NCBI RefSeq assembly: GCF_000025185.1
Contig: NC_013720.1
Span: forward strand, 5,084,001 to 5,148,000
DNA from: Pirellula staleyi DSM 6068
GTDB taxonomy: Bacteria; Planctomycetota; Planctomycetia; Pirellulales; Pirellulaceae
Reading direction: 5' to 3'
Length of the DNA: 64,000 bases
Of this stretch, positions 17,113-25,661 are shown in pieces (the stretch's first letter is position 1; each line of letters starts with the position of its first letter). Position numbers and translations under genes: made by a program. Under the pieces are notes generated by a model. That model worked only from the letters and a program-made list of their open reading frames with translations. It was not told the DNA's origin and searched no databases.

Positions 17113-17573
17113 TGCGACGCGATGAGGTGCGAGGGCGATTGATTGGGGTCGACTACGGCACAGTCCGGATTGGTCTGGCGATCACCGATCCCGAACAAAA
17201 GTTTGCCAGCCCGCTGGATAACTATACCCGCCGCGGTGGTCAGGCCGACGCGCGCTACTTTCAGCGTGTCGCCCAGGAAGAACGGGCCGCCGCCTGGGTC
17301 GTGGGACTTCCGGTCCACACCACCGGAAGCGAGAGCCAGAAATCGACCGAGGCACGCCAGTTCGCCAAACAGCTCGAGGAACTCACCAAGCTGCCGGTCT
17401 TTTTGTTCGACGAACGGTTCACCTCAGCAGATGCTGAAGAGATGCTAATTGCCGCCGGAATGAGCCGCAAAGAACGCAAGTCGCATCTCGATAAACTAGC
17501 CGCCCAGATCTTGCTCTCCGCCTTCCTCCGGTCCGAAGCTCCCGAGCTTCCCCCGCGAGCCCTCGACGACTAA
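17112..17573 (+). CDS. yqgF: Holliday junction resolvase-like / pre-16S rRNA nuclease YqgF
   Basis: The 153 residues begin with a basic stretch and then RLIGVDYGTVRIGLAITDP, the RNase H-like first strand of YqgF/RuvX. VVGLPVHTTGSES, FLFDERFTSADAEEML and HLDKLAAQILL follow, carrying the remaining acidic active-site residues. In other bacteria the protein processes the 5' end of 16S rRNA. ATG 17112 shares a base with the previous stop codon; an upstream start at 17079 would overlap the hydrolase further and is rejected. Confidence 0.88.
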   Translation: MRRDEVRGRLIGVDYGTVRIGLAITDPEQKFASPLDNYTRRGGQADARYFQRVAQEERAAAWVVGLPVHTTGSESQKSTEARQFAKQLEELTKLPVFLFDERFTSADAEEMLIAAGMSRKERKSHLDKLAAQILLSAFLRSEAPELPPRALDD

Positions 17574-17670
17574 CGAGGGGCTCTCTTTCACCTCGCGACT
17601 AACCTTACCGAAGCAAATGCCTTGGTAAAACTAGAGCGACTGAAGGCTAATCCGACTGCTGAGAGCAGCG

Positions 17671-17940
17671 TCAGATTCCGATTTGGGCCATGGCGTCGAC
17701 GAGACGACGCACAATGCCGGCGAGATTCGGGTGCGATGCTTCGAAGTTGGCGGCAGCATCGAGCAGCGGCGATTCCTGCGTTGCAGTGGCTGCCACAGCT
17801 GCATCGGGCTTATCTGCCAGTGCTCGCGAGATATCATCGGCAGCCGACTGCAGCAGAGCGCGCGTTTCGTCGTCGAGTGAATCGACCTGCGACAACTCGG
17901 CTTCGAGTTCGGCTACCGTTGCTTTTAATTTTTCAATCAC
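17671..17940 (-). CDS. DUF4404 family small protein
   Basis: The 89-residue protein starts from a GTG and reads IEKLKATVAELEAELSQVD, an amphipathic coiled-coil-like helix. A low-complexity Ala/Asp linker follows, then SHPNLAGIVRRLVDAMAQIGI at the C-terminus. This arrangement matches what I know of DUF4404, whose function is unknown. It is probably a small cytoplasmic oligomer. It lies 57 nt downstream of the pseudoprotease gene on the same strand and may be its co-transcribed partner. Confidence 0.68.
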   Translation of the reverse strand: MIEKLKATVAELEAELSQVDSLDDETRALLQSAADDISRALADKPDAAVAATATQESPLLDAAANFEASHPNLAGIVRRLVDAMAQIGI

Positions 17941-17997
17941 GCTCGTTCACTCCGCCTGGAAGAGCGAACCGGATCGCCCGGAAAAGATCGCTCTTAA

Positions 17998-19071
17998 TTA
18001 CTCAACCGACTGCGAAGTCGGCTGTTGTTCTTTGGGCATCTCAGCGGCGGTCTTATCGTCGACCTTCGCTTTGTCAGCAGGGCCCGCCAAATTACCCGAC
18101 ATCAGGGACTCCAAAAGTGGCTTCACCACTTCGAGGGTCAGGGCGTAGCTTTCCACCCGGCCAGCGCGGGCGATGTTGATTCCAATCACGCGGCCATCGA
18201 GGTCGACGAGAGGACCACCGCAGTCACTTGGACGGAGAACCGTGTCGTGCTGGATGACCGACACAAACCCCGCGCGACGCGTGCTGAGCGAGCCACCCAA
18301 GTTGTTCTGGAAATCGGCCCGATCACCATGCACCAGCGTGGCGAGGCTGCCGAGCGTAGCAGAAATCGTCAGCTCTTCTTTGCCACGCTTCACTTTGAGC
18401 GAAACCCGTTCGCCAGGCATATAGCCCCGAATGGTTTCCACCATCTCTTGACGACCTTTGATCGACTTTTCGTTGACGTGGGTGATGACGTCGTCGGCTT
18501 GCAGGCCTGCTTTTTCAGCGGCTGAGCCGGGCATCACTTGTTCGATGCGGGCCACATCTTCGGACGTGTCGAGCTGCACACCCAGTGCGCCCGAAGGGGC
18601 AGGGATGTTGCGTGGGCTCACACTCAAAATGCCAATCGCGAGGGGATCGCGTTCGATACCAGGGGTCGCCAGCAAACTGCCCACCGGCGGAGCCGAGGGG
18701 CCGTCGAACGAAACTGGTTTGAGATCTTTGGCTTCGATTTTCAGCATCGCGATATCGAGGCCGTTATCGCGCCCGACAATCTTGGCCTCCATCCGCCGAC
18801 CATCATGCAGCTGGCACTCCACCTTGCCACGCAGCTCGCTGGCCTTCGTGAGGACATAGCCATCGGCACTCACCACGGTTCCCATAGCACTTTTGCGACC
18901 ATCGCAGAAAATGCGAACCGTGCTTTGCGTCGATTCGGTCACGACATCGCGAAAAGCGGCGAGGACGCGTGAATGCGAGCGTTCGGTTGCCATCGCCCGA
19001 GGCGTGTCGACAACAAGATTGGCTACGACTGGGGAGACGACCACCGCAAAGGCGAGCAACAACTTTTTCAT
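17998..19071 (-). CDS. Catalytically dead S1C protease paralogue with a nested PDZ domain
   Basis: The 357-residue protein has a signal peptide (MKKLLLAFAVVVSPVVA) and S1C beta-barrel strands, VVSADGYVLTKASEL and NGLDIAMLKIE. Where active relatives have the His the sequence reads KASEL (Ser 78), and where they have GNSGGP it reads SDCGGP (Cys 284); only the Asp (106) remains. A PDZ domain (about 162-242, PGSAAEKAGLQADDV) lies between the first barrel and the SDCGGPLVDLDGRVIGIN strand, whereas in HtrA it follows the whole protease domain. This suggests a PDZ insertion and loss of proteolysis, leaving a binding or scaffold protein. It lies 149 nt downstream of the active paralogue on the same strand. 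Confidence 0.75.
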   Translation of the reverse strand: MKKLLLAFAVVVSPVVANLVVDTPRAMATERSHSRVLAAFRDVVTESTQSTVRIFCDGRKSAMGTVVSADGYVLTKASELRGKVECQLHDGRRMEAKIVGRDNGLDIAMLKIEAKDLKPVSFDGPSAPPVGSLLATPGIERDPLAIGILSVSPRNIPAPSGALGVQLDTSEDVARIEQVMPGSAAEKAGLQADDVITHVNEKSIKGRQEMVETIRGYMPGERVSLKVKRGKEELTISATLGSLATLVHGDRADFQNNLGGSLSTRRAGFVSVIQHDTVLRPSDCGGPLVDLDGRVIGINIARAGRVESYALTLEVVKPLLESLMSGNLAGPADKAKVDDKTAAEMPKEQQPTSQSVE

Positions 19072-19220
19072 GCGGCCAATCCTTCGAACCAGAGGGGAGC
19101 TTCAAACCATAGGGGCTGCAGGCGTACTAGCAATCGGAACCAGTACCAGTCTAAACCAACGTGCGAGTAAGCGTCGAATCGAGATCCAGTTGCTTCTTTC
19201 AGCTGAAGAGCATCGACCCA

Positions 19221-20360
19221 TCATCCGCCGCGTTTGCCAATCGTGATGGAGAGCGACAGCATCTCTTCACCACGCTTGACTTTCAATTTCATTTTATCGC
19301 CGGGCTGACGATCCCGCACACGAGCGGTCAGCGAAGCAAAATCGGTGAGGGTATCGCCATCCATTTCCAGGACGATATCACCCACCTTCAGTCCCGCTTT
19401 TTCAGCGGGCGAGTTGGGAAACACATGGGCAATTTTGGCATCTTTCGCTTCGGCATCGCCACGGACACCAACAAACGGTTCGTTGCCGGGCAAGTGTCCC
19501 CAAGCTTCACCCTTGACCATCCGGTCCCAGGTCTCTTGGAACGTGCCGACGGGAACATGCATGTTCGCAGTGATCGGACCAGCGATGCGGCTGTTGATGC
19601 CGATCACCTTGCCGGTCATGTCGAAGAGTGGTCCCCCCGAATCGCCACCCACCAAGGTGCAATCGGTGGTGATGACCGACTTCTCGCTGAACAGAATGCG
19701 GCCAATCCGAAGGACCGGTTTACGATCGGGCTGATAGCCACCCGGATGCCCCATGGCGAGGCACCACTGGCCAACCTTCAGGTCGTCGGATTTTCCCATT
19801 TCGGCATAGGGAAAGTTTTCTCCCTCGGTGATCTTCATCAGACCTGCGTCCATGCCACGATCAAGACCCAAGGTCTTGCCACGCAGCATGCGACCATCTT
19901 GCATGATGAAGACACATTCTTTGTTCGGCTGACCCGCAACGTGAGCGGCGGTGAGAACGTAGCCATCTTTCGAAATGATGACGCCACTCCCTTGAGCAGC
20001 ACCGACCTGAACGCCGACGGTCACTTCCATCAGCTTGTCGGTCATCTTGCGGATATGTTCCTGCATGGCACGCAGGTCGGCGATACCACCAGGATTGCCG
20101 CCGGAAAGAACTTTCAGCAAAGTCTCGCTGATCGCCGGGGCCGAGATCGGCGTGCCACGATCGAGTTTCTCTTCGGGTTTGACTTCGTCGCTCTTGGCAG
20201 GTTCGGCTGTCGCGGCGACTGGCCCGGGGGTGATGGGCTCGGCCTGCAGCGTAGCGGCATTACCGCCAGCGAGCACCAAGGCGGCAAGCATCGCGACGGA
20301 AACTGAGCGGAGTCGGGAGCGAAGACCGCTCGCAAGTGAGCTAGGGAAGTTCCACAACAT
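19221..20360 (-). CDS. Secreted S1C serine protease with C-terminal PDZ
   Basis: The start is ATG 20360, with AGAGGAGG at 20368-20375 upstream; a TTG/ATG-like extension to 20423 lacks this. The 379 residues have a signal peptide (hydrophobic core to about residue 32), a charged linker, then the triad: His in LTAAHVAG (140), Asp in GMDAGLMKI (171) and Ser in GGDSGGP (241). The PDZ domain (SPAEKAGLKVGDIV) is at the C-terminus, the standard order. It should be an active periplasmic protease. The dead paralogue follows in the same direction, so the two may form a functional pair. Confidence 0.85.
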   Translation of the reverse strand: MLWNFPSSLASGLRSRLRSVSVAMLAALVLAGGNAATLQAEPITPGPVAATAEPAKSDEVKPEEKLDRGTPISAPAISETLLKVLSGGNPGGIADLRAMQEHIRKMTDKLMEVTVGVQVGAAQGSGVIISKDGYVLTAAHVAGQPNKECVFIMQDGRMLRGKTLGLDRGMDAGLMKITEGENFPYAEMGKSDDLKVGQWCLAMGHPGGYQPDRKPVLRIGRILFSEKSVITTDCTLVGGDSGGPLFDMTGKVIGINSRIAGPITANMHVPVGTFQETWDRMVKGEAWGHLPGNEPFVGVRGDAEAKDAKIAHVFPNSPAEKAGLKVGDIVLEMDGDTLTDFASLTARVRDRQPGDKMKLKVKRGEEMLSLSITIGKRGG

Positions 20361-21133
20361 CAACCGACCTCCTCTGCTGGCAAACTTCAACGATGGTGTG
20401 TCGCGGAACCGGTGGGGCGGCACTACAGCCGCTTCGACAAGTTTTGCAGCGATTCAACAATCGTATGATGAAATCTGGGAACCGAATCTGCCATCTGCCT
20501 GACAATGCAAGTTCGCATTGCTACTGGAAATATAACCGTAAACTCATCAAATCGATGCGAATATTCCGGGGAAAATTTTCCGCTCGGCGGCTTACCTTTT
20601 CGTTATCCAGGGGTTCTTTACTGACCGCGATCTCACTTCCTCACGCTTTCTTCCTGTCGCGGAAGAGTTTCCGATTACGACGATCGCCCGACCTAGTTAA
20701 GTCGCAGCTATCGCGGCATCGGTTCGCGCTTTCCTTCTCCTGTGATGCAACTCGCGCGCCGGGGGAACTTTGTTTTGCAAGCTACCGGCCAGAACCACGT
20801 TTTCTTGGGCGTTTCTTCGATTTGTCATCGGCCAGAGCTCGACGCAGCGTGCCAGTTTTTCTGGCATCGGTGTCGAATGTGGCGGACTTTACAAACGAGC
20901 CGAACAAGCGGACCAAGAATTGTCGGACCCCGAGTGAGGTGGGACTGGTGCGTGGTTAGCGGAGGAGCCTCAGGGACTGGGAAAGGAGCAGGGGGGAGCG
21001 TAAGGTGAGTCACCTTGCAGGGTGGCCGGGTTCATGGCCCTTGGAAAGCAACCGTTTTGCGGAGCTGTTCAAGGCTTGTGACCGGCAGCCAGCCAGCAAA
21101 GCACCACCTCATTATCTACTGACGACCAGCGCG
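20361..21133. promoter_or_regulatory. Divergent promoter region with two dyads
   Basis: This 773-nt gap separates the minus-strand protease from the plus-strand epimerase. CAATGC (20503-20508) and GCATTG (20515-20520) form an 18-bp operator-like dyad about 140 nt upstream of the protease start. TGCCAG-TTTTT-CTGGCA (20850-20866) forms a perfect 6-bp hairpin nearer the epimerase. Frames that stay open across the region are Arg/Phe-rich and not gene-like. No complete promoter could be assigned. Confidence 0.4.
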
Positions 21134-22027
21134 ATGGCAAAAATTATTTTTGGCTTGGGCTACTTAGGGCTCCGAATTGCCGAGCAGTGGATTCGTCGCA
21201 GTCAGCCGCAGGAAGCGACTTCCGAGAGGATTTACGCCGTGACGCGCAGTCCCGAGAAGGGAGCGCTGCTGGAGCAGAGGGGGCTTTGTCCGGTCGTGGG
21301 GGACATTGCGGCCGAAAAGCTGCCGCTCGACGCTGGAATTAGCACAGCAGTGATTGCGATCGGCTATGACCGGGGAAGTTCGCAGCCGATCGGCGAGGTG
21401 TATGCCCGGAGTGCTCAAAACATAGTGGACAGTTTGTCCGATTCGGTGGAGCGTGTGATTTACATCAGCTCGACCGGCGTGTTTGGACGTGCCAGTGGCG
21501 AGTGGGTGAGCGAAGAAACGCCAGCCGAGCCGCTCCGTGAAGGGGGAAAGGCTTGCCTCGCGGCGGAGAATATTTTGCGGCAATCGCGGCTGAGCGAGCG
21601 GGTGACGATTTTGCGACTCGCGGGCATTTATGGCCCGGACCGCATTCCGCGTCGCGCCGATTTGGCAGCTGGCCGCGCGATCGACGCCGCACCCGATGGC
21701 TATCTGAATCTGATCCATGTCGACGACGCGGCGAGCATTGTGCTGGCAGTCGACGATCAAAAAATGGGGGGCGAGCTGTTCTTGGTTTCCGATGGGAGCC
21801 CGACCCTGCGCCGCGACTATTACGCCGAGTTGGCGCGGATTGTGGGAGGCCCGCCTCCGCAATTTGCGACACCTGCCATTGGCTCGCCAGCGGCAGCGAG
21901 GGCAGCCAGCGATAAGCGAATCAGCAACGCCAAACTCATGGCGCAGCTGAAGCCCGTGCTCGCTTACCCGAGTTACCAAGAGGGTCTCGCGGCGATTGTG
22001 CGCGAGGAAGATTCGCGAAATCGTTGA
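21134..22027 (+). CDS. NAD(P)-binding epimerase/dehydratase-like protein
   Basis: From ATG 21134 the 297 residues begin MAKIIFGLGYLGLRIAEQW, a Rossmann GxGxxG loop. VIYISSTGVFG, ILRLAGIYGPDR and LNLIHVDDAA follow, the segments typical of extended SDRs of the YeeZ/NAD-epimerase type. A YxxxK pair is not evident, so ordinary epimerase chemistry is uncertain. It is cytoplasmic, with no signal. An open extension back to 21005 is poor in conserved character. The hypothetical secreted gene follows 63 nt downstream in the same direction. Confidence 0.72.
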   Translation: MAKIIFGLGYLGLRIAEQWIRRSQPQEATSERIYAVTRSPEKGALLEQRGLCPVVGDIAAEKLPLDAGISTAVIAIGYDRGSSQPIGEVYARSAQNIVDSLSDSVERVIYISSTGVFGRASGEWVSEETPAEPLREGGKACLAAENILRQSRLSERVTILRLAGIYGPDRIPRRADLAAGRAIDAAPDGYLNLIHVDDAASIVLAVDDQKMGGELFLVSDGSPTLRRDYYAELARIVGGPPPQFATPAIGSPAAARAASDKRISNAKLMAQLKPVLAYPSYQEGLAAIVREEDSRNR

Positions 22028-22090
22028 CCCGCGCCGCTGCGAGCCGCTACGATTTCAAAGTGGGGGCTGTCTCTGCGAAGGAGCGATGCG

Positions 22091-22930
22091 ATGCGACCAA
22101 AATCTGGGCTGATGACCAACGCCAAGGCCTTCAAGGTCGGGCTGGTGGTCGCAATCGGTTGGCTCGTCGCCGAGCCAGCATTTGCTCAGCAGACGACCGT
22201 CACCGCACCTCTGCAAGGCAATAGCAGCGGGTTCTACGAAGGAATCGGCACGCAGTGGGGAATCTCTGGGAAGGGGTGGTTCTTTCAGTTTGGTGGACCA
22301 CCGGTTCAGCCCCCTTTTGCCGCAGGCGATCCCAATGGGGGTGCGAATTTCGGCGGCGGATTTCGCAGTGGCGGAATGTCGGGCTTCTTTCGACTCTATG
22401 CCGACCAAGGAAGTAGCAGAAGCTCAAGTTCAGCTGCTCCCTCGGTGACGATTCCCAACGGCGGTCAGGGATTTTTTAGCGACACGGTGCAGCGCCCGTT
22501 TGTGATGGGGCTCGTTCCGGTTGTCGGTGATGCTGAAAGTCCGCTGCACGAAAAACTGTCGCGGCTGCAGTCGGAGCGTTCCGCAGCGTCGCCAATGCCC
22601 CAGCCACACGAGGACGAGGTCGCTACGAAAGAGGATCTAATCCTCAAGCGATCAGAAACGGTTGCAGCGTCGGAATCGGGGGGCGGTGCAGCAGCAGGAC
22701 GGAGCACAGCCGAGCGGGGCGATGTGAGTGTCGCCGAAATTCGCGAGCAGAAGCGTCGGGCAGAAGAGGCTCGTTTGGTCGAGATTCGCGAGCTTGTCGC
22801 GAAGGCCGACACGCTCGTCTCGGAAGGGAAAACGAGTGTCGCTCGGAGCTATCTGAAAATGGCTGAGCGGAAAGCAGCGTCGGAGGAAGAACGAGTCGCA
22901 ATTGCCAAGCGACTCGCCGAGCTGAAATAG
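22091..22930 (+). CDS. Secreted Gly-rich/coiled-coil protein, unknown function
   Basis: The ATG at 22091 has GAAGGAG (22077-22083) at ideal distance. The 279-residue protein has a signal peptide ending near AFA-QQ and a Gly/Phe/Pro-rich segment (about 48-100). A Ser-rich linker comes next, then an Arg/Glu/Ala-rich helical tail (about 215-279) that looks like a coiled coil with TPR-like spacing. Nothing catalytic is seen. It may be a periplasmic or envelope structural protein. No family is recognised. Confidence 0.55.
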   Translation: MRPKSGLMTNAKAFKVGLVVAIGWLVAEPAFAQQTTVTAPLQGNSSGFYEGIGTQWGISGKGWFFQFGGPPVQPPFAAGDPNGGANFGGGFRSGGMSGFFRLYADQGSSRSSSSAAPSVTIPNGGQGFFSDTVQRPFVMGLVPVVGDAESPLHEKLSRLQSERSAASPMPQPHEDEVATKEDLILKRSETVAASESGGGAAAGRSTAERGDVSVAEIREQKRRAEEARLVEIRELVAKADTLVSEGKTSVARSYLKMAERKAASEEERVAIAKRLAELK

Positions 22931-23053
22931 CCACGCTTGAAATAAACGAGCCTAATTGACGGGCTCGCGCTGGAAGATGTTCATCCAGCAATCCGCGCAT
23001 CTGCTGACGCGCGGCAAAGGATGAGCGAGCGCCAGCATCCATCTGCTATTCAG

Positions 23054-24322
23054 CTATTCAGCGACTTCTTCGCTTTTCACAACCGCAGCTGGGGTTTCAG
23101 TGCTGGTCGACTTTTCATCGACAGGAGCATTATCGGCAGCAGCAGCGGCCGGCTTTTCGCTCGTCTCAGGACCGAACGAACGGGGGCCAAACACTTTTTG
23201 ACGATAGAGCACCAACCCGTGGGCAGCGTGGAACAGAGCACCACACTCGACATCCACAGGCTTGGTGTTGCGGAACGTTTCGCAAACCTTCAGCACCGCC
23301 CGTTTGACCCATGGTTCTTGCAGCTGATCTTTGTCCATCGAGACCGCCAGGAACTCCATCACGTGACCAGCCGAGCCCATCGCTTGTGCCAAGTCGGCCG
23401 AGTTACCGATCCGCTGCAGATAGTTCGACGAAAGTGATCCGTCGGGATTTTGAAACTGCTTCGCCTTCGCGATGCTTTCGTTGATTTTATCGTCGCACGC
23501 TTTCCAAACACCTTCGAGCTTGCCACCCGCTTCGACGTGGCGATTGCGGGCAATCGTCAGACCCACAAGACGATGCGTACCACCGCAGGGGCTTTGGTCG
23601 AGATTGTGCTCGAGTTCGATTTCCACCAGCTTGCCGATGTTCCAAGTCGAACCGTCGCCAGCTTTCCATTCGTAACTGGTGGGGCGATACGCGGTCAGAG
23701 CCATCAGGGTCCAGCTGTATTCGCGATAAGGATTCAGATGCACGTCGTGCTCGATCTGTTCGACGTAGTCGCGCACCGTGTGCTCTTTCCCTTCGACGAT
23801 CATCACTTCGTCGAGCGGAAGCTGACAGTCGCTCAAGTAGCCGAGCCATTGATCGGTGTGACCTTGGCCGGTTTTGGTCCCCGACTCGAGCAACGCCTTC
23901 ACGCCGTAGCGCTGGGTGGCTTCGTCGAGCAGATCACCGCGGGTCATGTTCCAGCCGGTCATCTTTCCGCCCTTCAGGACGTGGTCGACCGCCGAAACAT
24001 CGTTGCCATTATCGCTCACCAAAAACTGACGCTTATAAGCCAGCGCTCCGTGCAAAATCTGCCAGGCAGCGTGGTCCTGCAGGTTGAGGCGGCGACGCTC
24101 GTAAGTGAAATCGAGCACTTCGTCGATCTGACGGCGAATTTCATCGTCGGTGGGGAGCCCATCTTCGGTCCCCGAACCACCACTCGTCGGATTTGTGGTG
24201 ACGACAGGAGCGTCGATCGTTTTTCCGCAGCCCGACAGTTGCGAGAACAGGGCGGCTGAGGCCAGGAGGAGCGAAGTCGAGACCAGGATGCGAACAGGGG
24301 TGGCTGAAATGCTAGCAAACAT
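23054..24322 (-). CDS. Large lipoprotein, possibly alpha/alpha-toroid fold
   Basis: The ATG at 24322 gives 422 residues with a lipoprotein signal and lipobox LSGC (Cys about 32). The body is helical, with motifs such as WQILHGALAYKR, SWTLMALTAYR, NPDGSLSSNYLQR and GALFHAAHGLVLYR. These recur at roughly even spacing and recall repeat units of terpenoid-cyclase-like toroids. The last 40 residues are Ala/Glu/Lys-rich and disordered-looking. It is probably anchored at the cell envelope. The function is unknown; the toroid idea rests on motif rhythm only. Confidence 0.6.
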   Translation of the reverse strand: MFASISATPVRILVSTSLLLASAALFSQLSGCGKTIDAPVVTTNPTSGGSGTEDGLPTDDEIRRQIDEVLDFTYERRRLNLQDHAAWQILHGALAYKRQFLVSDNGNDVSAVDHVLKGGKMTGWNMTRGDLLDEATQRYGVKALLESGTKTGQGHTDQWLGYLSDCQLPLDEVMIVEGKEHTVRDYVEQIEHDVHLNPYREYSWTLMALTAYRPTSYEWKAGDGSTWNIGKLVEIELEHNLDQSPCGGTHRLVGLTIARNRHVEAGGKLEGVWKACDDKINESIAKAKQFQNPDGSLSSNYLQRIGNSADLAQAMGSAGHVMEFLAVSMDKDQLQEPWVKRAVLKVCETFRNTKPVDVECGALFHAAHGLVLYRQKVFGPRSFGPETSEKPAAAAADNAPVDEKSTSTETPAAVVKSEEVAE

Positions 24323-24830
24323 CAATCTGGTTCCAATTTCGCAACGAAGGCTCGACCACAGCCAACACGAGGGAGGTTTTCGCCCAGCGATTTACGCCGT
24401 TTTTTGCCCGGTCGAGGCAAGAGAGGTGAAAACTGCGTGAACCCTAGGGGACTTTCGAATATACCCCAGAGATTTCTGATGAGCGAGCAGTTTGGGCAAA
24501 CTAGCGAAACTTGGTCGTCAAATTTTTCCAAATGAGATAAATTGTCGCACCAGGGCACACATCGGCCTCGGCTGATCACTACCAGCGGTACGCCAGAACC
24601 AGCTTTGCGCCAGCAGTCGGGCCCGAAAAAGAGTGAGAAACATTCTCAATAAACATCGGCGCAGAAAGATTTTACGTTCACTCGCCCCCTTCGCTGGTTG
24701 CTGGTTCACAACCGGCTACCTACAATCCGACAGGCCACTTTCGGTGGAGATTCTCTGTTCCGTTTCTTTCCCCCCAAGATGTCACAGTAGCTAGCAGCCA
24801 ACTGGCATTTCGAGGTGAGGTAGCTTTCCG
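24323..24830. promoter_or_regulatory. Divergent gap with a promoter for the MBL gene
   Basis: TTGCTG (24698-24703) and TACAAT (24721-24726) are separated by exactly 17 bases, a credible sigma-70 promoter on the plus strand, giving a leader of about 100 nt before ATG 24831. The rest of this 508-nt gap shows no gene. The lipoprotein promoter on the minus strand should also be here but was not identified. Confidence 0.5.
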
Positions 24831-25613
24831 ATGCTTGCCCGCAAGCCGATTTTCCCTGGTGTCATCGAAACCAATTTCCAAGCCGGAGAGATCCTCGGCT
24901 GCAATATCTATCTGGTTTACGACCAGTCGGAATGGATTCTGATCGACATCGGATTCGAAGATACCGTCGACGAGATCATCGAATTGATCCGCCAGATGGA
25001 CTTTCCGCTCGGCAAATGCAAGATGCTGATCGCCACGCATGCCGACGTCGATCACATTCAGGGTCTAGCGAAAGCGAAACAGGTTCTGAAATGCCCCGTG
25101 TTTGCCCATCCACTGGCAGTGGAACCTCTCGAATCGGGCGATCGCTTGCGAACGCTCGCCGAGATTAAGCCGCAGAAGATCGACCTAGCAATGCCGCCGG
25201 TGAAGATCGATGGCAAGCTGGAAGATGGGGATGTGATTTCGGTGGGGAATCTGAAGCTGGAAGTGTGGCGCACCCCTGGTCACACCGATAGCCAACTCGC
25301 GTTCCGGATGGGAGATATCCTGTTCAGCGGCGACAACATCTATCGCGACGGCTGTGTCGGTGCGATCGATGCCCATCACGGTAGCGATATCCCGAGCTTC
25401 ATCAAATCGCTGAAGCGGATTCGCGAGTCGGATGTCACTTGGCTGTTGCCAAGTCACGGCCCGTTCTTTCGGAAGGATAACGCGCTGCTCGACCAAACGA
25501 TCGCGCGCCTCGAAAGCTACCTGCATATGGCCGACTGGGGAACCTGCGCGGTCGACTGGCCGCTGATGGTGCAGTTCGAAAAAGAACTCGCCGAAGGTAA
25601 GCTCCCCGAGTAG
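24831..25613 (+). CDS. MBL-fold metallohydrolase
   Basis: The 260 residues show the metallo-beta-lactamase fold: [10 protein letters not shown], then [11 protein letters not shown] (metal motif with Asp where many members have the second His), [25 protein letters not shown] and LPSHGP. These supply the ligands for a di-metal site. It has no signal peptide, so it is cytoplasmic. The family includes thiolesterases, phosphodiesterases and glyoxalase II-like enzymes; the substrate cannot be fixed here. It is convergent with the FecR-LamG gene (48 nt). Confidence 0.82.
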   Translation: MLARKPIFPGVIETNFQAGEILGCNIYLVYDQSEWILIDIGFEDTVDEIIELIRQMDFPLGKCKMLIATHADVDHIQGLAKAKQVLKCPVFAHPLAVEPLESGDRLRTLAEIKPQKIDLAMPPVKIDGKLEDGDVISVGNLKLEVWRTPGHTDSQLAFRMGDILFSGDNIYRDGCVGAIDAHHGSDIPSFIKSLKRIRESDVTWLLPSHGPFFRKDNALLDQTIARLESYLHMADWGTCAVDWPLMVQFEKELAEGKLPE

Positions 25614-25661
25614 CCCGCAGCGATGGACAGTTCGAGTGGGCGGCTGCTCACTCACTCCGCT

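Noticed and set aside
19161-20306. Plus-strand open frame of 381 codons opposite the S1C protease
   Set aside because: The minus strand has the complete catalytic triad and an ideal Shine-Dalgarno. The plus frame is a shadow.
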